A DNA stretch of 64,000 nucleotides from an uncultured Mediterraneibacter sp. GTDB taxonomy: Bacteria > Bacillota > Clostridia > Lachnospirales > Lachnospiraceae. This document shows, in pieces, positions 50,114 through 57,460 of the stretch (position 1 is the first letter of the stretch; every line of letters begins with the position of its first letter). Made by a program: the position numbers and the translations under genes. Location of the stretch: NCBI GenBank assembly GCA_944381935.1, contig CALWMN010000009.1, positions 47,128 to 111,127 on the forward strand, read 5' to 3'. The notes below the pieces were generated by a model. That model ran no database searches. It had not been told where the DNA came from and saw only the letters and a program-made list of their open reading frames with translations.

Positions 50114-51787
50114 TTACTCGACGGAAATCACATAATAGTAGATAGGCTGCCCGCCAAAATGGATATCAATATCTACATCAGGATACATCTCCTCCACTGT
50201 ACGGGCAAATTTCTCCGCATCTTCCGGGAGTACATCCTGTCCATAGTACAGACTGATCAGTTCAGAATCATCATCTGCCATCTGTGAGAGCATCTCCTTA
50301 GCTGTGTTTTCAACAGACTGTCCGACTGCGAGGATCCCCTGATCGCCGATCCCCATGATATCCCCTTCATGGATTATTTTGTCATCAATCTTCGTATCCC
50401 TGACTGCATAGGTCACCTGCCCGGTTTTTACATTCTTGACCGCTTCCTTCATTGACTCAAAGTTTGTATCAACATCCGCCTCCGGCATGAAGCTGATAAC
50501 CGCAGTGATCCCCTGGGGAACTGTTTTTGTCGGCACGACAAGAATGTCTTTATCTTTCGTCAGGGACTGTGCCTGGTTTGCCGCAAGGATAATGTTCTTG
50601 TTATTCGGAAGAATGAAAATATAATCCGCATTGACATTGTCGATTGCCGTCAGCATGTCATCCGTACTCGGATTCATTGTCTGTCCGCCTTCAATAATAT
50701 AGTCAACTCCCAGCTCACGGAAAATTTCATTCATTCCGTCGCCAATCGAAACCGCAATAAACCCGACCTGTTTTCTCGGCCCCTTCTTCTCTGGCATTGC
50801 CGCTTTTTCAGCCTGCTGTGCCGCGGCCTTCTCCGCATCCTTGATCAGCTTCTCATGGTGTTCCTCCCGCATATTGTCGATCTTCATTCTTGAGAGCTGC
50901 CCGTATTTGAGCGCTTTTTGTATCGCAAGTCCCGGGTCATTCGTGTGGACATGGACCTTTACCACGTCTTCATCTGCGACACAGACGATGGAATCCCCGA
51001 TGGACTCCAGGTATCCTTTAAAGTCGCTTTCGTCTTTCTCGGTGAACGGCTTCTCCGTCATGATAATAAATTCCGTACAATATCCGAATTTTATGTCCAC
51101 TTCAGCCTGCTGTCCCGGTTTCACCATCTTTGTGCCGGTGCTTGCCTCGATCGCAGTATAATCGATCTCTTTTCCGAGGAAAGCGTCATATGCACCATGA
51201 AGCACTTCAATGAGGCCCTGTCCTCCCGAATCCACTACGCCAGCCTCTTTTAACACGGGAAGCATCTCCGGCGTCTGGGCAAGGATTTCCTCCGCATATT
51301 TGATAACTTCAGGAATAAAGAACTCAAGATCCTCCGTGGTTTCTGCCAGTTCCTGCGCCTTCTGGGAAACTCCCTTCGCAACGGTCAGGATCGTACCTTC
51401 TTTCGGTTTCATGACTGCTTTGTATGCAGTAGCAGTCGCCCGCTCGCAGGCCTTTGCCAGAGTCGCCGCATCAATCTCCTCGTACTCTCTGATCTCCTTC
51501 GTGAATCCGCGGAGAAGCTGCGAGAGGATGACGCCTGAATTTCCCCGGGCACCTCTAAGGGAGCCGGATGAGATTGCTTTGGCTATGGATGCCATATCCG
51601 GATTTTCAAGGGCCTGTACCTCTTTTGCCGCCGACATGATCGTCAATGTCATATTCGTCCCTGTATCCCCGTCAGGCACCGGAAAAACGTTCAGTTCATT
51701 AATGTACTCCTTTTTTGCTTCCAGATTTGCCGCACCGGCAAGGAACATTTTCTGAAGCATCTTCGTATTTATCGTTTTAACAGCCAC
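50114..51787 (-). CDS. fakA: Fatty acid kinase FakA (YloV)
   Basis: A kinase that phosphorylates fatty acids bound to FakB (DegV) carriers. It has 557 residues. The N-terminal DAK2-like domain has NVFPVPDGDTGTNM (nucleotide-metal loop) and GSLRGARGNSGVILSQLLRGF; the middle DegV-interacting part and C-terminal GRQ-rich domain (IDIHFGGQPIYYYVI) follow. A GTG start at 51787 has AAGGAGG eight bases upstream. yloU lies 13 bases upstream, the usual pair in Firmicutes. No fakB is in the window. Confidence 0.94.
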   Translation of the reverse strand: MAVKTINTKMLQKMFLAGAANLEAKKEYINELNVFPVPDGDTGTNMTLTIMSAAKEVQALENPDMASIAKAISSGSLRGARGNSGVILSQLLRGFTKEIREYEEIDAATLAKACERATATAYKAVMKPKEGTILTVAKGVSQKAQELAETTEDLEFFIPEVIKYAEEILAQTPEMLPVLKEAGVVDSGGQGLIEVLHGAYDAFLGKEIDYTAIEASTGTKMVKPGQQAEVDIKFGYCTEFIIMTEKPFTEKDESDFKGYLESIGDSIVCVADEDVVKVHVHTNDPGLAIQKALKYGQLSRMKIDNMREEHHEKLIKDAEKAAAQQAEKAAMPEKKGPRKQVGFIAVSIGDGMNEIFRELGVDYIIEGGQTMNPSTDDMLTAIDNVNADYIFILPNNKNIILAANQAQSLTKDKDILVVPTKTVPQGITAVISFMPEADVDTNFESMKEAVKNVKTGQVTYAVRDTKIDDKIIHEGDIMGIGDQGILAVGQSVENTAKEMLSQMADDDSELISLYYGQDVLPEDAEKFARTVEEMYPDVDIDIHFGGQPIYYYVISVE

Positions 51788-51800
51788 GACAAGATCCTCC

Positions 51801-52163
51801 TTAATCTATCACTCTCACACCTTCTACAAAGATGTTTATTTTATCCACCGCCATACCGGTAAATTCTTCCACCTTATATTTTACGTTACTCATAAGGTTA
51901 TCAGAAACAGACAAAATATTCACACCATACGCAACAATGACATGAAAGTTCAAGGTAAGAGCATTCTCATCAGAAATCTCGACCTGAATCCCATGTGTCA
52001 GGCTCTCCTTTTTCAAAAGGCGTACCAGACCGTCCTTCATATTTACCGCAGCCATCCCAACGATCCCGAAACATTCAACTGCAACCGAACCGGCATATTT
52101 GGCGATCACCTCAGGATTAACCGTGATGATCCCGAGATCTGTGCTCATGCTTCCTTTCATCAT
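51801..52163 (-). CDS. yloU: Asp23/Gls24 family protein YloU
   Basis: A 120-residue protein of the Asp23/Gls24 family. It contains GIITVNPEVIAKYAGSVAVECFGIVGMA and LNFHVIVAYGVNILSVSDNL, and ends with INIFVEGVRVID. These proteins associate with the membrane or cell envelope and respond to stress; the exact role is not known. The ATG at 52163 has GGAGGTAATAT upstream; an internal ATG five codons later is possible. A structured leader of about 150 bases precedes it. It is co-transcribed with fakA. Confidence 0.93.
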   Translation of the reverse strand: MMKGSMSTDLGIITVNPEVIAKYAGSVAVECFGIVGMAAVNMKDGLVRLLKKESLTHGIQVEISDENALTLNFHVIVAYGVNILSVSDNLMSNVKYKVEEFTGMAVDKINIFVEGVRVID

Positions 52164-52215
52164 ATATTACCTCCAGTCCTACTAATGGATTTAATGGATT
52201 TTCCCACAAAACATA

Positions 52216-52312
52216 ACTGCGGCCGCATAACAAAACCCAGGTGTTTTGGCCATGGCCGATAAACCAGCATTATCTTAAACCGCAGTGCCGCAGGGACAAA
52301 ATTTTTTGACCC
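52216..52312 (-). ncRNA. Structured 5' leader of yloU-fakA with two competing helices
   Basis: Read on the minus strand, ACTGCGG (52286-52280) and the adjacent CTGCGGC (52293-52287) can each pair 7 bp with the single partner GCCGCAGT (52223-52216), so only one helix can form at a time. Between them lie hairpins GATAA-N7-TTATC (52274-52258), GGCCATGGCC (52257-52248) and CAAAAC-N6-GTTTTG (52248-52231); a further hairpin GGGTCAAAA/TTTTGTCCC (52312-52293) stands at the 5' end. This is the layout of a regulatory leader, but I do not recognise a family. A promoter lies just upstream. Confidence 0.55.
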
Positions 52313-52324
52313 GATATCATGATT

Positions 52325-52353
52325 ATTATACTATTAGTTCCTTGATTTTACAA
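52325..52353 (-). promoter_or_regulatory. Promoter of yloU-fakA
   Basis: On the minus strand, -35 TTGTAA (52353-52348) and perfect -10 TATAAT (52330-52325) are 17 bases apart. Transcription would start near 52318, at the edge of the structured leader. Confidence 0.8.
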
Positions 52354-52380
52354 TATCGATTCGTTTTTTTTAAAAAATAC

Positions 52381-52409
52381 TTGCAATGGAAAAATGTTTC
52401 TGTTAGAAT
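52381..52409 (+). promoter_or_regulatory. Promoter of rpmB
   Basis: -35 TTGCAA (52381-52386) and -10 TAGAAT (52404-52409) are separated by 17 bases, 52 bases ahead of the ATG at 52461. It faces away from the yloU promoter. Confidence 0.82.
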
Positions 52410-52460
52410 ATGATTGTTATGAGTCTAAATGACCAGTTCAGATCGTTAGGAGGTGCAGTT

Positions 52461-52646
52461 ATGGCTAAATGTGCTATTTGTGAAAAGGGTGCTCATTTCG
52501 GAAACAGCGTGAGTCACTCCCATAGAAAAACACCAAAAATGTGGAAGTCAAATGTAAAATCCGTCCGGGTAAAAACAGAAGGCGGATCCAAAAAAATGTA
52601 TGTATGTACATCCTGCTTAAAATCAGGGCGCGTAGAACGTGCATAA
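52461..52646 (+). CDS. rpmB: Ribosomal protein L28
   Basis: A 61-residue L28 starting MAKCAICEKGAHFGNSVSHS from ATG 52461, preceded by TAGGAGGTG. Two CxxC pairs (KCAIC and YVCTSC) make it the zinc-binding form. An in-frame upstream extension is rejected because the ribosome site and the family N-terminus agree with this start. It is transcribed alone and ends in a strong terminator. Confidence 0.97.
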   Translation: MAKCAICEKGAHFGNSVSHSHRKTPKMWKSNVKSVRVKTEGGSKKMYVCTSCLKSGRVERA

Positions 52647-52667
52647 ACAGTTTGAACCTGCAAGAGA

Positions 52668-52712
52668 AGAAAAGAGGCCGATGCAAGCTTGCTTGCTATC
52701 AGCCTCTTTTTT
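52668..52712. terminator. Terminator after rpmB, probably bidirectional
   Basis: AAAGAGGC...GCCTCTTT (52671-52678 with 52702-52709), extended by GAT-GCAAGC/GCTTGC-TATC inside, forms a long stem and is followed by TTTTTTC on plus. On minus the hairpin is followed by TTTTCTTC, so it can also end the gene at 52750. Confidence 0.9.
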
Positions 52713-52749
52713 CTCTTATAGGGCGAACGCCCGCAGGCGGGATGAAGCG

Positions 52750-52884
52750 TCAGCAGAACAGCCGGTATCCGATGATGAGCAGCAGAACAAGGATAATAAC
52801 GCCCCATACCAGATTCGGAAGCAGCATCATGATAAACATTCCCACCGCCGTCCAGAACAGCGCAAAGCCTAAAACTTTCTTCAT
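52750..52884 (-). CDS. 44-residue single-helix membrane microprotein
   Basis: A short open frame from ATG 52884 encoding MKKVLGFALFWTAVGMFIMM followed by a hydrophobic helix (NLVWGVIILVLLLIIGYRLF) and stop. It has two hydrophobic segments and ends Cys. GGAAGTGACAGG lies upstream. It sits between rpmB and ytfJ on the strand of the ytfI-ytfJ group, 55 bases after ytfJ, before a terminator. I cannot name a family; small, but frame, start and spacing are coherent. Confidence 0.6.
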   Translation of the reverse strand: MKKVLGFALFWTAVGMFIMMLLPNLVWGVIILVLLLIIGYRLFC

Positions 52885-52939
52885 TTTCCTGTCACTTCCG
52901 AAAATTCCGTTACTCCATTCTATGACGCTTCTGTCCTCC

Positions 52940-53332
52940 TTATTCCTCTTCCTCGGAATCCAGAATGTCCATTACCTCTTTTTCCGTCATTTTTTCTTCT
53001 TTGTCTGATGTGAAGCGGTCCACCACATCAGGGATCATATCAAGGATCTTTGTGATGGTATCCTGGTTTTTGATGTTGACCAGTTTCGTTCTTCCATCCT
53101 GAATGACAATTACAGCGCTCGGAGAGATTTTGCCGCCAAGCCCTCCCATTCCTTTTTCCTTTTTCTCTGCATTGAAGGAGCCGGCGCCGATCCCGAAAGA
53201 CACATCGACCAGGGGAAGAATGATTGTCCCGTTAATATGGATCGCATCTCCCACTACTGTTTTTGATGTCACGACAGCATCCATTCCGTGAAAAAGAGCT
53301 TCTACAGTATCTTTAAAATTGTTTTCAGCCAT
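52940..53332 (-). CDS. ytfJ: GerW-family sporulation protein YtfJ
   Basis: A 130-residue spore protein of the GerW/YtfJ family, found in the forespore in Bacillus and involved in germination in some species. The signatures are VEALFHGMDAVVTSKTVVGDAIHINGTIILPLVDVSFGIGAGSF and GLGGKISPSAVIVIQDG. The acidic C-terminal tail is variable. It follows ytfI by 25 bases, the conserved ytfI-ytfJ order. Confidence 0.92.
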   Translation of the reverse strand: MAENNFKDTVEALFHGMDAVVTSKTVVGDAIHINGTIILPLVDVSFGIGAGSFNAEKKEKGMGGLGGKISPSAVIVIQDGRTKLVNIKNQDTITKILDMIPDVVDRFTSDKEEKMTEKEVMDILDSEEEE

Positions 53333-53357
53333 GTTAAAATCCTCCTCTTATGACCTT

Positions 53358-54236
53358 TTATAATTTAAACTTTCGGATATGTCTGTATGTGATTCTCATA
53401 TTGTGATCCCAGAAGAGATTCCATGCTGCCATCAGAGCAGATAAAATCCGGAATGTACCCTCCGCACACACACTGCCTTTCAAAACCTTGTGATGGAAAT
53501 CAGGACAGATCTCAACGTTTTGCCCAATCAGTGGGAATGCCATACTGATCCCTGCGAGAACGTACCCTGTATTCGCAGGATCTTCAAATCCAAAATTCAG
53601 TTTTGCCTCCAGCCTGTGCGGATGCAGAGAAATAAGAAAACGTCTTGCTTCTTTGAGCAGACGGAAAAAAGCGTTTTTGTGGATTTCACTTTTGAGGAAA
53701 GCCTCCAGCAGCCTCTTTTTCTTCCTTAATACCTTTATCTTACCATATAATTCATGGTATGTGCGCTTTATCTTTTCAGTCAGTACATGAAAACGCATAT
53801 GGAAAGGATTTTTCTGCGGCTCTCCTGCCCCGGATGTTTTTTTCCCCGCGCGCTTTTCCCCAGCCCTCTCGCTTTGATTTCCTTTGATGCCGTCTGTTTC
53901 ATTCCCTGCTGGAGAAGCAGATTGCATCTTTCCTGCGGGCGAGGTCCCTTTTGTATTTCCTGAGTCTCCCAAAGCGTCTCCGAATTGTTTCCAGGCTGCC
54001 CGCGCGCGCCAGCCCATTTCGCCGTTTCGCCAGAAAATCTGTACATTGAAAAGATGCATAATCCAGTGCAGATTTATCTGCCCGCATATAGAATCCAGGC
54101 TGTCGCTGAAGGAAAGCTCTATGCGGTAGCGGAACGGTGAAACACTGATCACAACAAGCGCGATAAGTACAAGGAGCAGAACTCCCAGTACGAGCAATCC
54201 CAGTATTTTCAAAATCAAGAGAAATATATGTAACAT
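53358..54236 (-). CDS. ytfI: DUF2953 membrane protein YtfI
   Basis: A 292-residue protein with an N-terminal membrane helix (LLILKILGLLVLGVLLLVLIALVVISVSPFRYRIELSF), a Ser/Gly/Lys-rich variable linker and a C-terminal DUF2953 domain (LHPHRLEAKLNFGFEDPANTGYVLAGISM). The function is unknown. In Bacillus and Clostridia it precedes ytfJ. Its ATG overlaps the stop of the upstream unknown gene by one base. Confidence 0.88.
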   Translation of the reverse strand: MLHIFLLILKILGLLVLGVLLLVLIALVVISVSPFRYRIELSFSDSLDSICGQINLHWIMHLFNVQIFWRNGEMGWRARAAWKQFGDALGDSGNTKGTSPAGKMQSASPAGNETDGIKGNQSERAGEKRAGKKTSGAGEPQKNPFHMRFHVLTEKIKRTYHELYGKIKVLRKKKRLLEAFLKSEIHKNAFFRLLKEARRFLISLHPHRLEAKLNFGFEDPANTGYVLAGISMAFPLIGQNVEICPDFHHKVLKGSVCAEGTFRILSALMAAWNLFWDHNMRITYRHIRKFKL

Positions 54237-54586
54237 CAGTATTTCCGCTCCATTGATTCATATTCAGCCTGCCGACGCAGAATAAAGCGGCGGATATCCG
54301 TCTCTTTCGTCTCTTGGTAAATATGATCCACAATCTGTTCTACCATGTAAAGCGCATCCGTATATCCGTCGGCGATCCCCACGACAAGGATATCAGCATT
54401 GTCATAGACATGCTGCGTTAACAGCAGGCTTGAGAAAAATTCAAGCTGGTTTCCTCCTCCCCGGGCAAGGGATATGATGTAGACTTCCGGCTGCAGTTTG
54501 TTTTTCCGCAGCTTTTTCATTATTTTCTCCGGCTTTTTCCCAAAACATTCACTGACATGCAGATCACAGTAAAACTTTACACGCAT
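54236..54586 (-). CDS. Unidentified 116-residue soluble protein
   Basis: I do not recognise this protein. It starts with VKFYCDLHVSECFGKKPEKI, has a hydrophobic core segment (VYIISLARGGGNQLEFFSSLLL and ADILVVGIADGY) and a charged C-terminal helix. There is no signal peptide. It sits between the division-type PBP gene and ytfI with a one-base overlap, so it belongs to the same transcript. Confidence 0.75.
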   Translation of the reverse strand: MRVKFYCDLHVSECFGKKPEKIMKKLRKNKLQPEVYIISLARGGGNQLEFFSSLLLTQHVYDNADILVVGIADGYTDALYMVEQIVDHIYQETKETDIRRFILRRQAEYESMERKY

Positions 54587-54601
54587 CGCGAAACCACTCC
54601 G

Positions 54602-56089
54602 TTAATCGTAATAGGAATCCAGTACCTGTTTTGCAATTGGAACAGCCTTTCCGCTGGCGCTGCCATCGGATCCCTCGGTGATCACGCTGATCACCAGCTC
54701 AGGATTGTCCACATTGGTAAATCCCATGAACCATGAGTGGGTCCTCTCTCCGTCTGACAGACTGTACTCGGCGGTTCCGGTCTTTCCGGCTGCTGTATAG
54801 GAAGCCCCGCTCAGGACAGAGCCTGTCCCCTCCTCCACGACCGACCTCATATAATCTTTGAGCTGGGCCGCCTCATCGGAGGTCATCAGCCGCCTGTAGC
54901 TCTTCGGGACATTTCTCCTGATTTCGGTTCCTGTATAATTCGTCACACTTTCCACGAGATAAGGCTCCATCAGAGTACCCCCATTTGCAATTGCCTGTGT
55001 GATCAGCGCCATATGGTACGGACTCACAGTTGTATTGCCCTGCCCCATCGCCGTCATCATGGTCTCTGCTTCAGAGGAATCTGACGTAAGGGCAAAGGAA
55101 CTTTTCGTGTATCCAAGGACAGAGGGAAGATCGCTGTTAAAGAGCAGGTCTTCGGCAGTCTCCCGGTATGAGGAAATATTCAGCATTGTCCCGATATTTG
55201 CGAAAGATGCATTGCATGAATTTGCAAGAGACGCCCTTAAATCTTCATATCCATGAGCTGTGCCGTCAAAGCAGTGTATCGTTGTATCTCCCGTCGTGAT
55301 CTCCCCGATGCAGTCATACGTATAATTGGCATAATTGCTGTTCTGGCGCATAAACGCAAGCGTGGTCACAATCTTGAACGTGGAGCCGGGTGCATAGGAT
55401 CCCTGGGTCGCCCGGTTCAGGAGCGGGCTGTTGGTATCGTCCGAGTTAAGCGCCTCCCAGTCTGCCACAATAGAATTGGGATCATAATTGGGTTTGGATA
55501 CCATAGCCAGGATCTTCCCGGTCCCAGCCTCCATCACAATTACCGCGCCTCTGTTATCCCCAAGGGCATCATAGGCGGCCTGCTGGAGATCAGCGTCCAG
55601 TGTCGTCACTACTGTGTCGCCGCGGTTTTTGGAACCGCTGAACTCATTTTGCAGCTTCTCAACAAAAAATGCATTGGATGTAAGCAGCTCAAAATTCTCC
55701 ACAGACTCAAGCCCTGTGTTGCCAAGATCTGCATTGCTGTAGCCGACCACGTGGGAGAATACTCTCCCGTACGGATAGCTCCGCGTCTCTGTCCCATCCT
55801 CCGCAACATCTGTTGTAGCAAGGACATTTCCGTTCCGGTCCACAATATCCCCCCGGATTACCTGCTCTGCAAAGGCATCCTGCCTCTGGTTATACGGACT
55901 GTTCACAATCGTCCGTGCCCGCACCACAGTAAAATATACAATATAGGCAATCAGCGCGATAAACAGGATCACGAAGAAATAAGTGACCCTAGCGAACTCT
56001 TTGTTTCTTGCGCGTTCTTTGTTTCGGGACTTCCTCGAACCTTGGTTTTCTCGCTGCCGTGTTCTTTCTGTTCGTCCTTCTCGGTTCAT
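54602..56089 (-). CDS. Class B penicillin-binding protein (FtsI/PbpA-like)
   Basis: A 495-residue transpeptidase partner of a SEDS protein. A basic cytoplasmic N-terminus of about 34 residues is followed by one membrane helix (TYFFVILFIALIAYIVYF). The dimerisation motif RGDIVDRNGNVLAT is near residue 79, and the active-site motifs are SxxK in PGSTFKIVTT, SCN in ANSCNASF and KTG in GKTGTAEY. It lacks PASTA domains. It overlaps the ftsW frame by 101 bases. It is distinct from MrdA at 915 and lacks the large insertion. Confidence 0.93.
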   Translation of the reverse strand: MNREGRTERTRQRENQGSRKSRNKERARNKEFARVTYFFVILFIALIAYIVYFTVVRARTIVNSPYNQRQDAFAEQVIRGDIVDRNGNVLATTDVAEDGTETRSYPYGRVFSHVVGYSNADLGNTGLESVENFELLTSNAFFVEKLQNEFSGSKNRGDTVVTTLDADLQQAAYDALGDNRGAVIVMEAGTGKILAMVSKPNYDPNSIVADWEALNSDDTNSPLLNRATQGSYAPGSTFKIVTTLAFMRQNSNYANYTYDCIGEITTGDTTIHCFDGTAHGYEDLRASLANSCNASFANIGTMLNISSYRETAEDLLFNSDLPSVLGYTKSSFALTSDSSEAETMMTAMGQGNTTVSPYHMALITQAIANGGTLMEPYLVESVTNYTGTEIRRNVPKSYRRLMTSDEAAQLKDYMRSVVEEGTGSVLSGASYTAAGKTGTAEYSLSDGERTHSWFMGFTNVDNPELVISVITEGSDGSASGKAVPIAKQVLDSYYD

Positions 56090-57446
56090 TTCTCAACTCT
56101 CTCTCTCTTTTTCTCTCGATTTTCTCTTCTTCATCTTCCCGGATGATATAGAGGCCCTGAATGATCCCAAACATAATCATGGTACTCAGCAGGGAGCTGC
56201 CCCCGTAGCTTACCAGAGGCAGAGTAACTCCCGTAGACGGGATGAATTTCGTCACACCCCCGATTTGAAGGAAAACCTGAAAAATATAACAGGTGCCCAG
56301 TCCAAGGGCGACCAGTTTATAGAACTGATCCCTTAACTCCATCGCAATATTTAAAAACATTACATAACAGCTCACACAGATGAGAATCAGGCAGAGTGCA
56401 TAGATCACACCCATTTCCTCTGTGATGGCGGAAAAGATAAAATCGGTCTCCGACACCGGGATTGTGTCCGGTTGCCCCAGAAAAAGCCCTGTTCCAAACC
56501 AGCTTCCTGTCCCGATTGCAAAAAGCGACTGTGCAAGCTGATATCCTCCGCCGCTGTATGTGGCAAAGGGATCCTGCCATGCCTGCACCCTTGTCTGGAT
56601 ATGGGAAAACAGATGGTAGCCGATCACAGACGCCACGGCTCCTGCACCCAGTCCTGCCACGGCATACAGCGGCTGTCGCGTCGCCACATAAAGCATGATC
56701 AGGTATACGACAAAAAAGATCAGGGCAGCACCAAGGTCTGTGGACAGCACCAGGATCAGCACATGTGCAGCCGCGACAGCCGTTGTCACGACAATGTTTT
56801 TAAACTCTGTCGATTTCTTCAGGCTTGACGCGACAAAAAACACAAAGAGAATTTTAACAAACTCTGACGGCTGTATGCTGACAGGGCCAAGGTCGAAACT
56901 CAGTTTCGCTCCGCCGGAGGAAACGGCAAACACCGCCACTCCCAAAAGTGCCGCTCCGCCGGCACCGGCATAAATATAGGTCCAGTTTTCCAGAAATTTC
57001 AGTTTGCGGATCAGGACCGGCACGGTCAGTCCGAATACGATCCCGAACACAGCAAAGATAAGCTGGCGCACCGCGCTCCCATATGGTGATTTATTGTCGT
57101 ATGACAGCCGTGTGATCATGATCATCCCGGCATTGATGAGCATGCACATATTATTGACGACCAGGCGCGAAACATTCGGATAGACCAGATTATACAGCAG
57201 AATCACTGCCAGAAGGATTACTGCCAGGACAGCATAGATAAACAGGATGCGGATGTCTTCCGTTGCAAGGTACATGACGCCAAAGGCGACGAACTGGAGC
57301 AGAAACATCAGCACATTCTGCCGGATGAGAACCCGCTTTTCCTCATCCTCATAGCTATGTGTAAAAATCGAGAAACAGGAAAAGGTATATGCTGCCATCA
57401 GTATAATGATAATGTATTTTGAAATTTGAGTAATTATATTGACCAC
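55989..57446 (-). CDS. ftsW: SEDS-family glycosyltransferase (FtsW/SpoVE-like)
   Basis: A 485-residue polytopic protein with about ten helices. SEDS signatures are LGPVSIQPSEFVKI, IGTGSWFGTGLFLGQPDTIPVSETDFIFSAI and FIPSTGVTLPLVSYGGSSLL. An N-terminal extension of several helices and a basic C-terminal tail (about 60 residues) are unusual. GTG at 57446 has AGGTGAAAAA upstream. It forms a pair with the PBP downstream and is separate from rodA. Division (FtsW) or spore cortex (SpoVE) function is equally possible. Confidence 0.92.
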   Translation of the reverse strand: MVNIITQISKYIIIILMAAYTFSCFSIFTHSYEDEEKRVLIRQNVLMFLLQFVAFGVMYLATEDIRILFIYAVLAVILLAVILLYNLVYPNVSRLVVNNMCMLINAGMIMITRLSYDNKSPYGSAVRQLIFAVFGIVFGLTVPVLIRKLKFLENWTYIYAGAGGAALLGVAVFAVSSGGAKLSFDLGPVSIQPSEFVKILFVFFVASSLKKSTEFKNIVVTTAVAAAHVLILVLSTDLGAALIFFVVYLIMLYVATRQPLYAVAGLGAGAVASVIGYHLFSHIQTRVQAWQDPFATYSGGGYQLAQSLFAIGTGSWFGTGLFLGQPDTIPVSETDFIFSAITEEMGVIYALCLILICVSCYVMFLNIAMELRDQFYKLVALGLGTCYIFQVFLQIGGVTKFIPSTGVTLPLVSYGGSSLLSTMIMFGIIQGLYIIREDEEEKIERKRERELRNEPRRTNRKNTAARKPRFEEVPKQRTRKKQRVR

Positions 57447-57460
57447 TTTTTCACCTGCTT

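Noticed and set aside
53340-54240. Alternative frames over ytfI on the minus strand
   Set aside because: The DUF2953 frame has a membrane helix and a shared gene order with ytfJ; the alternatives are short, start late and have unusual composition.
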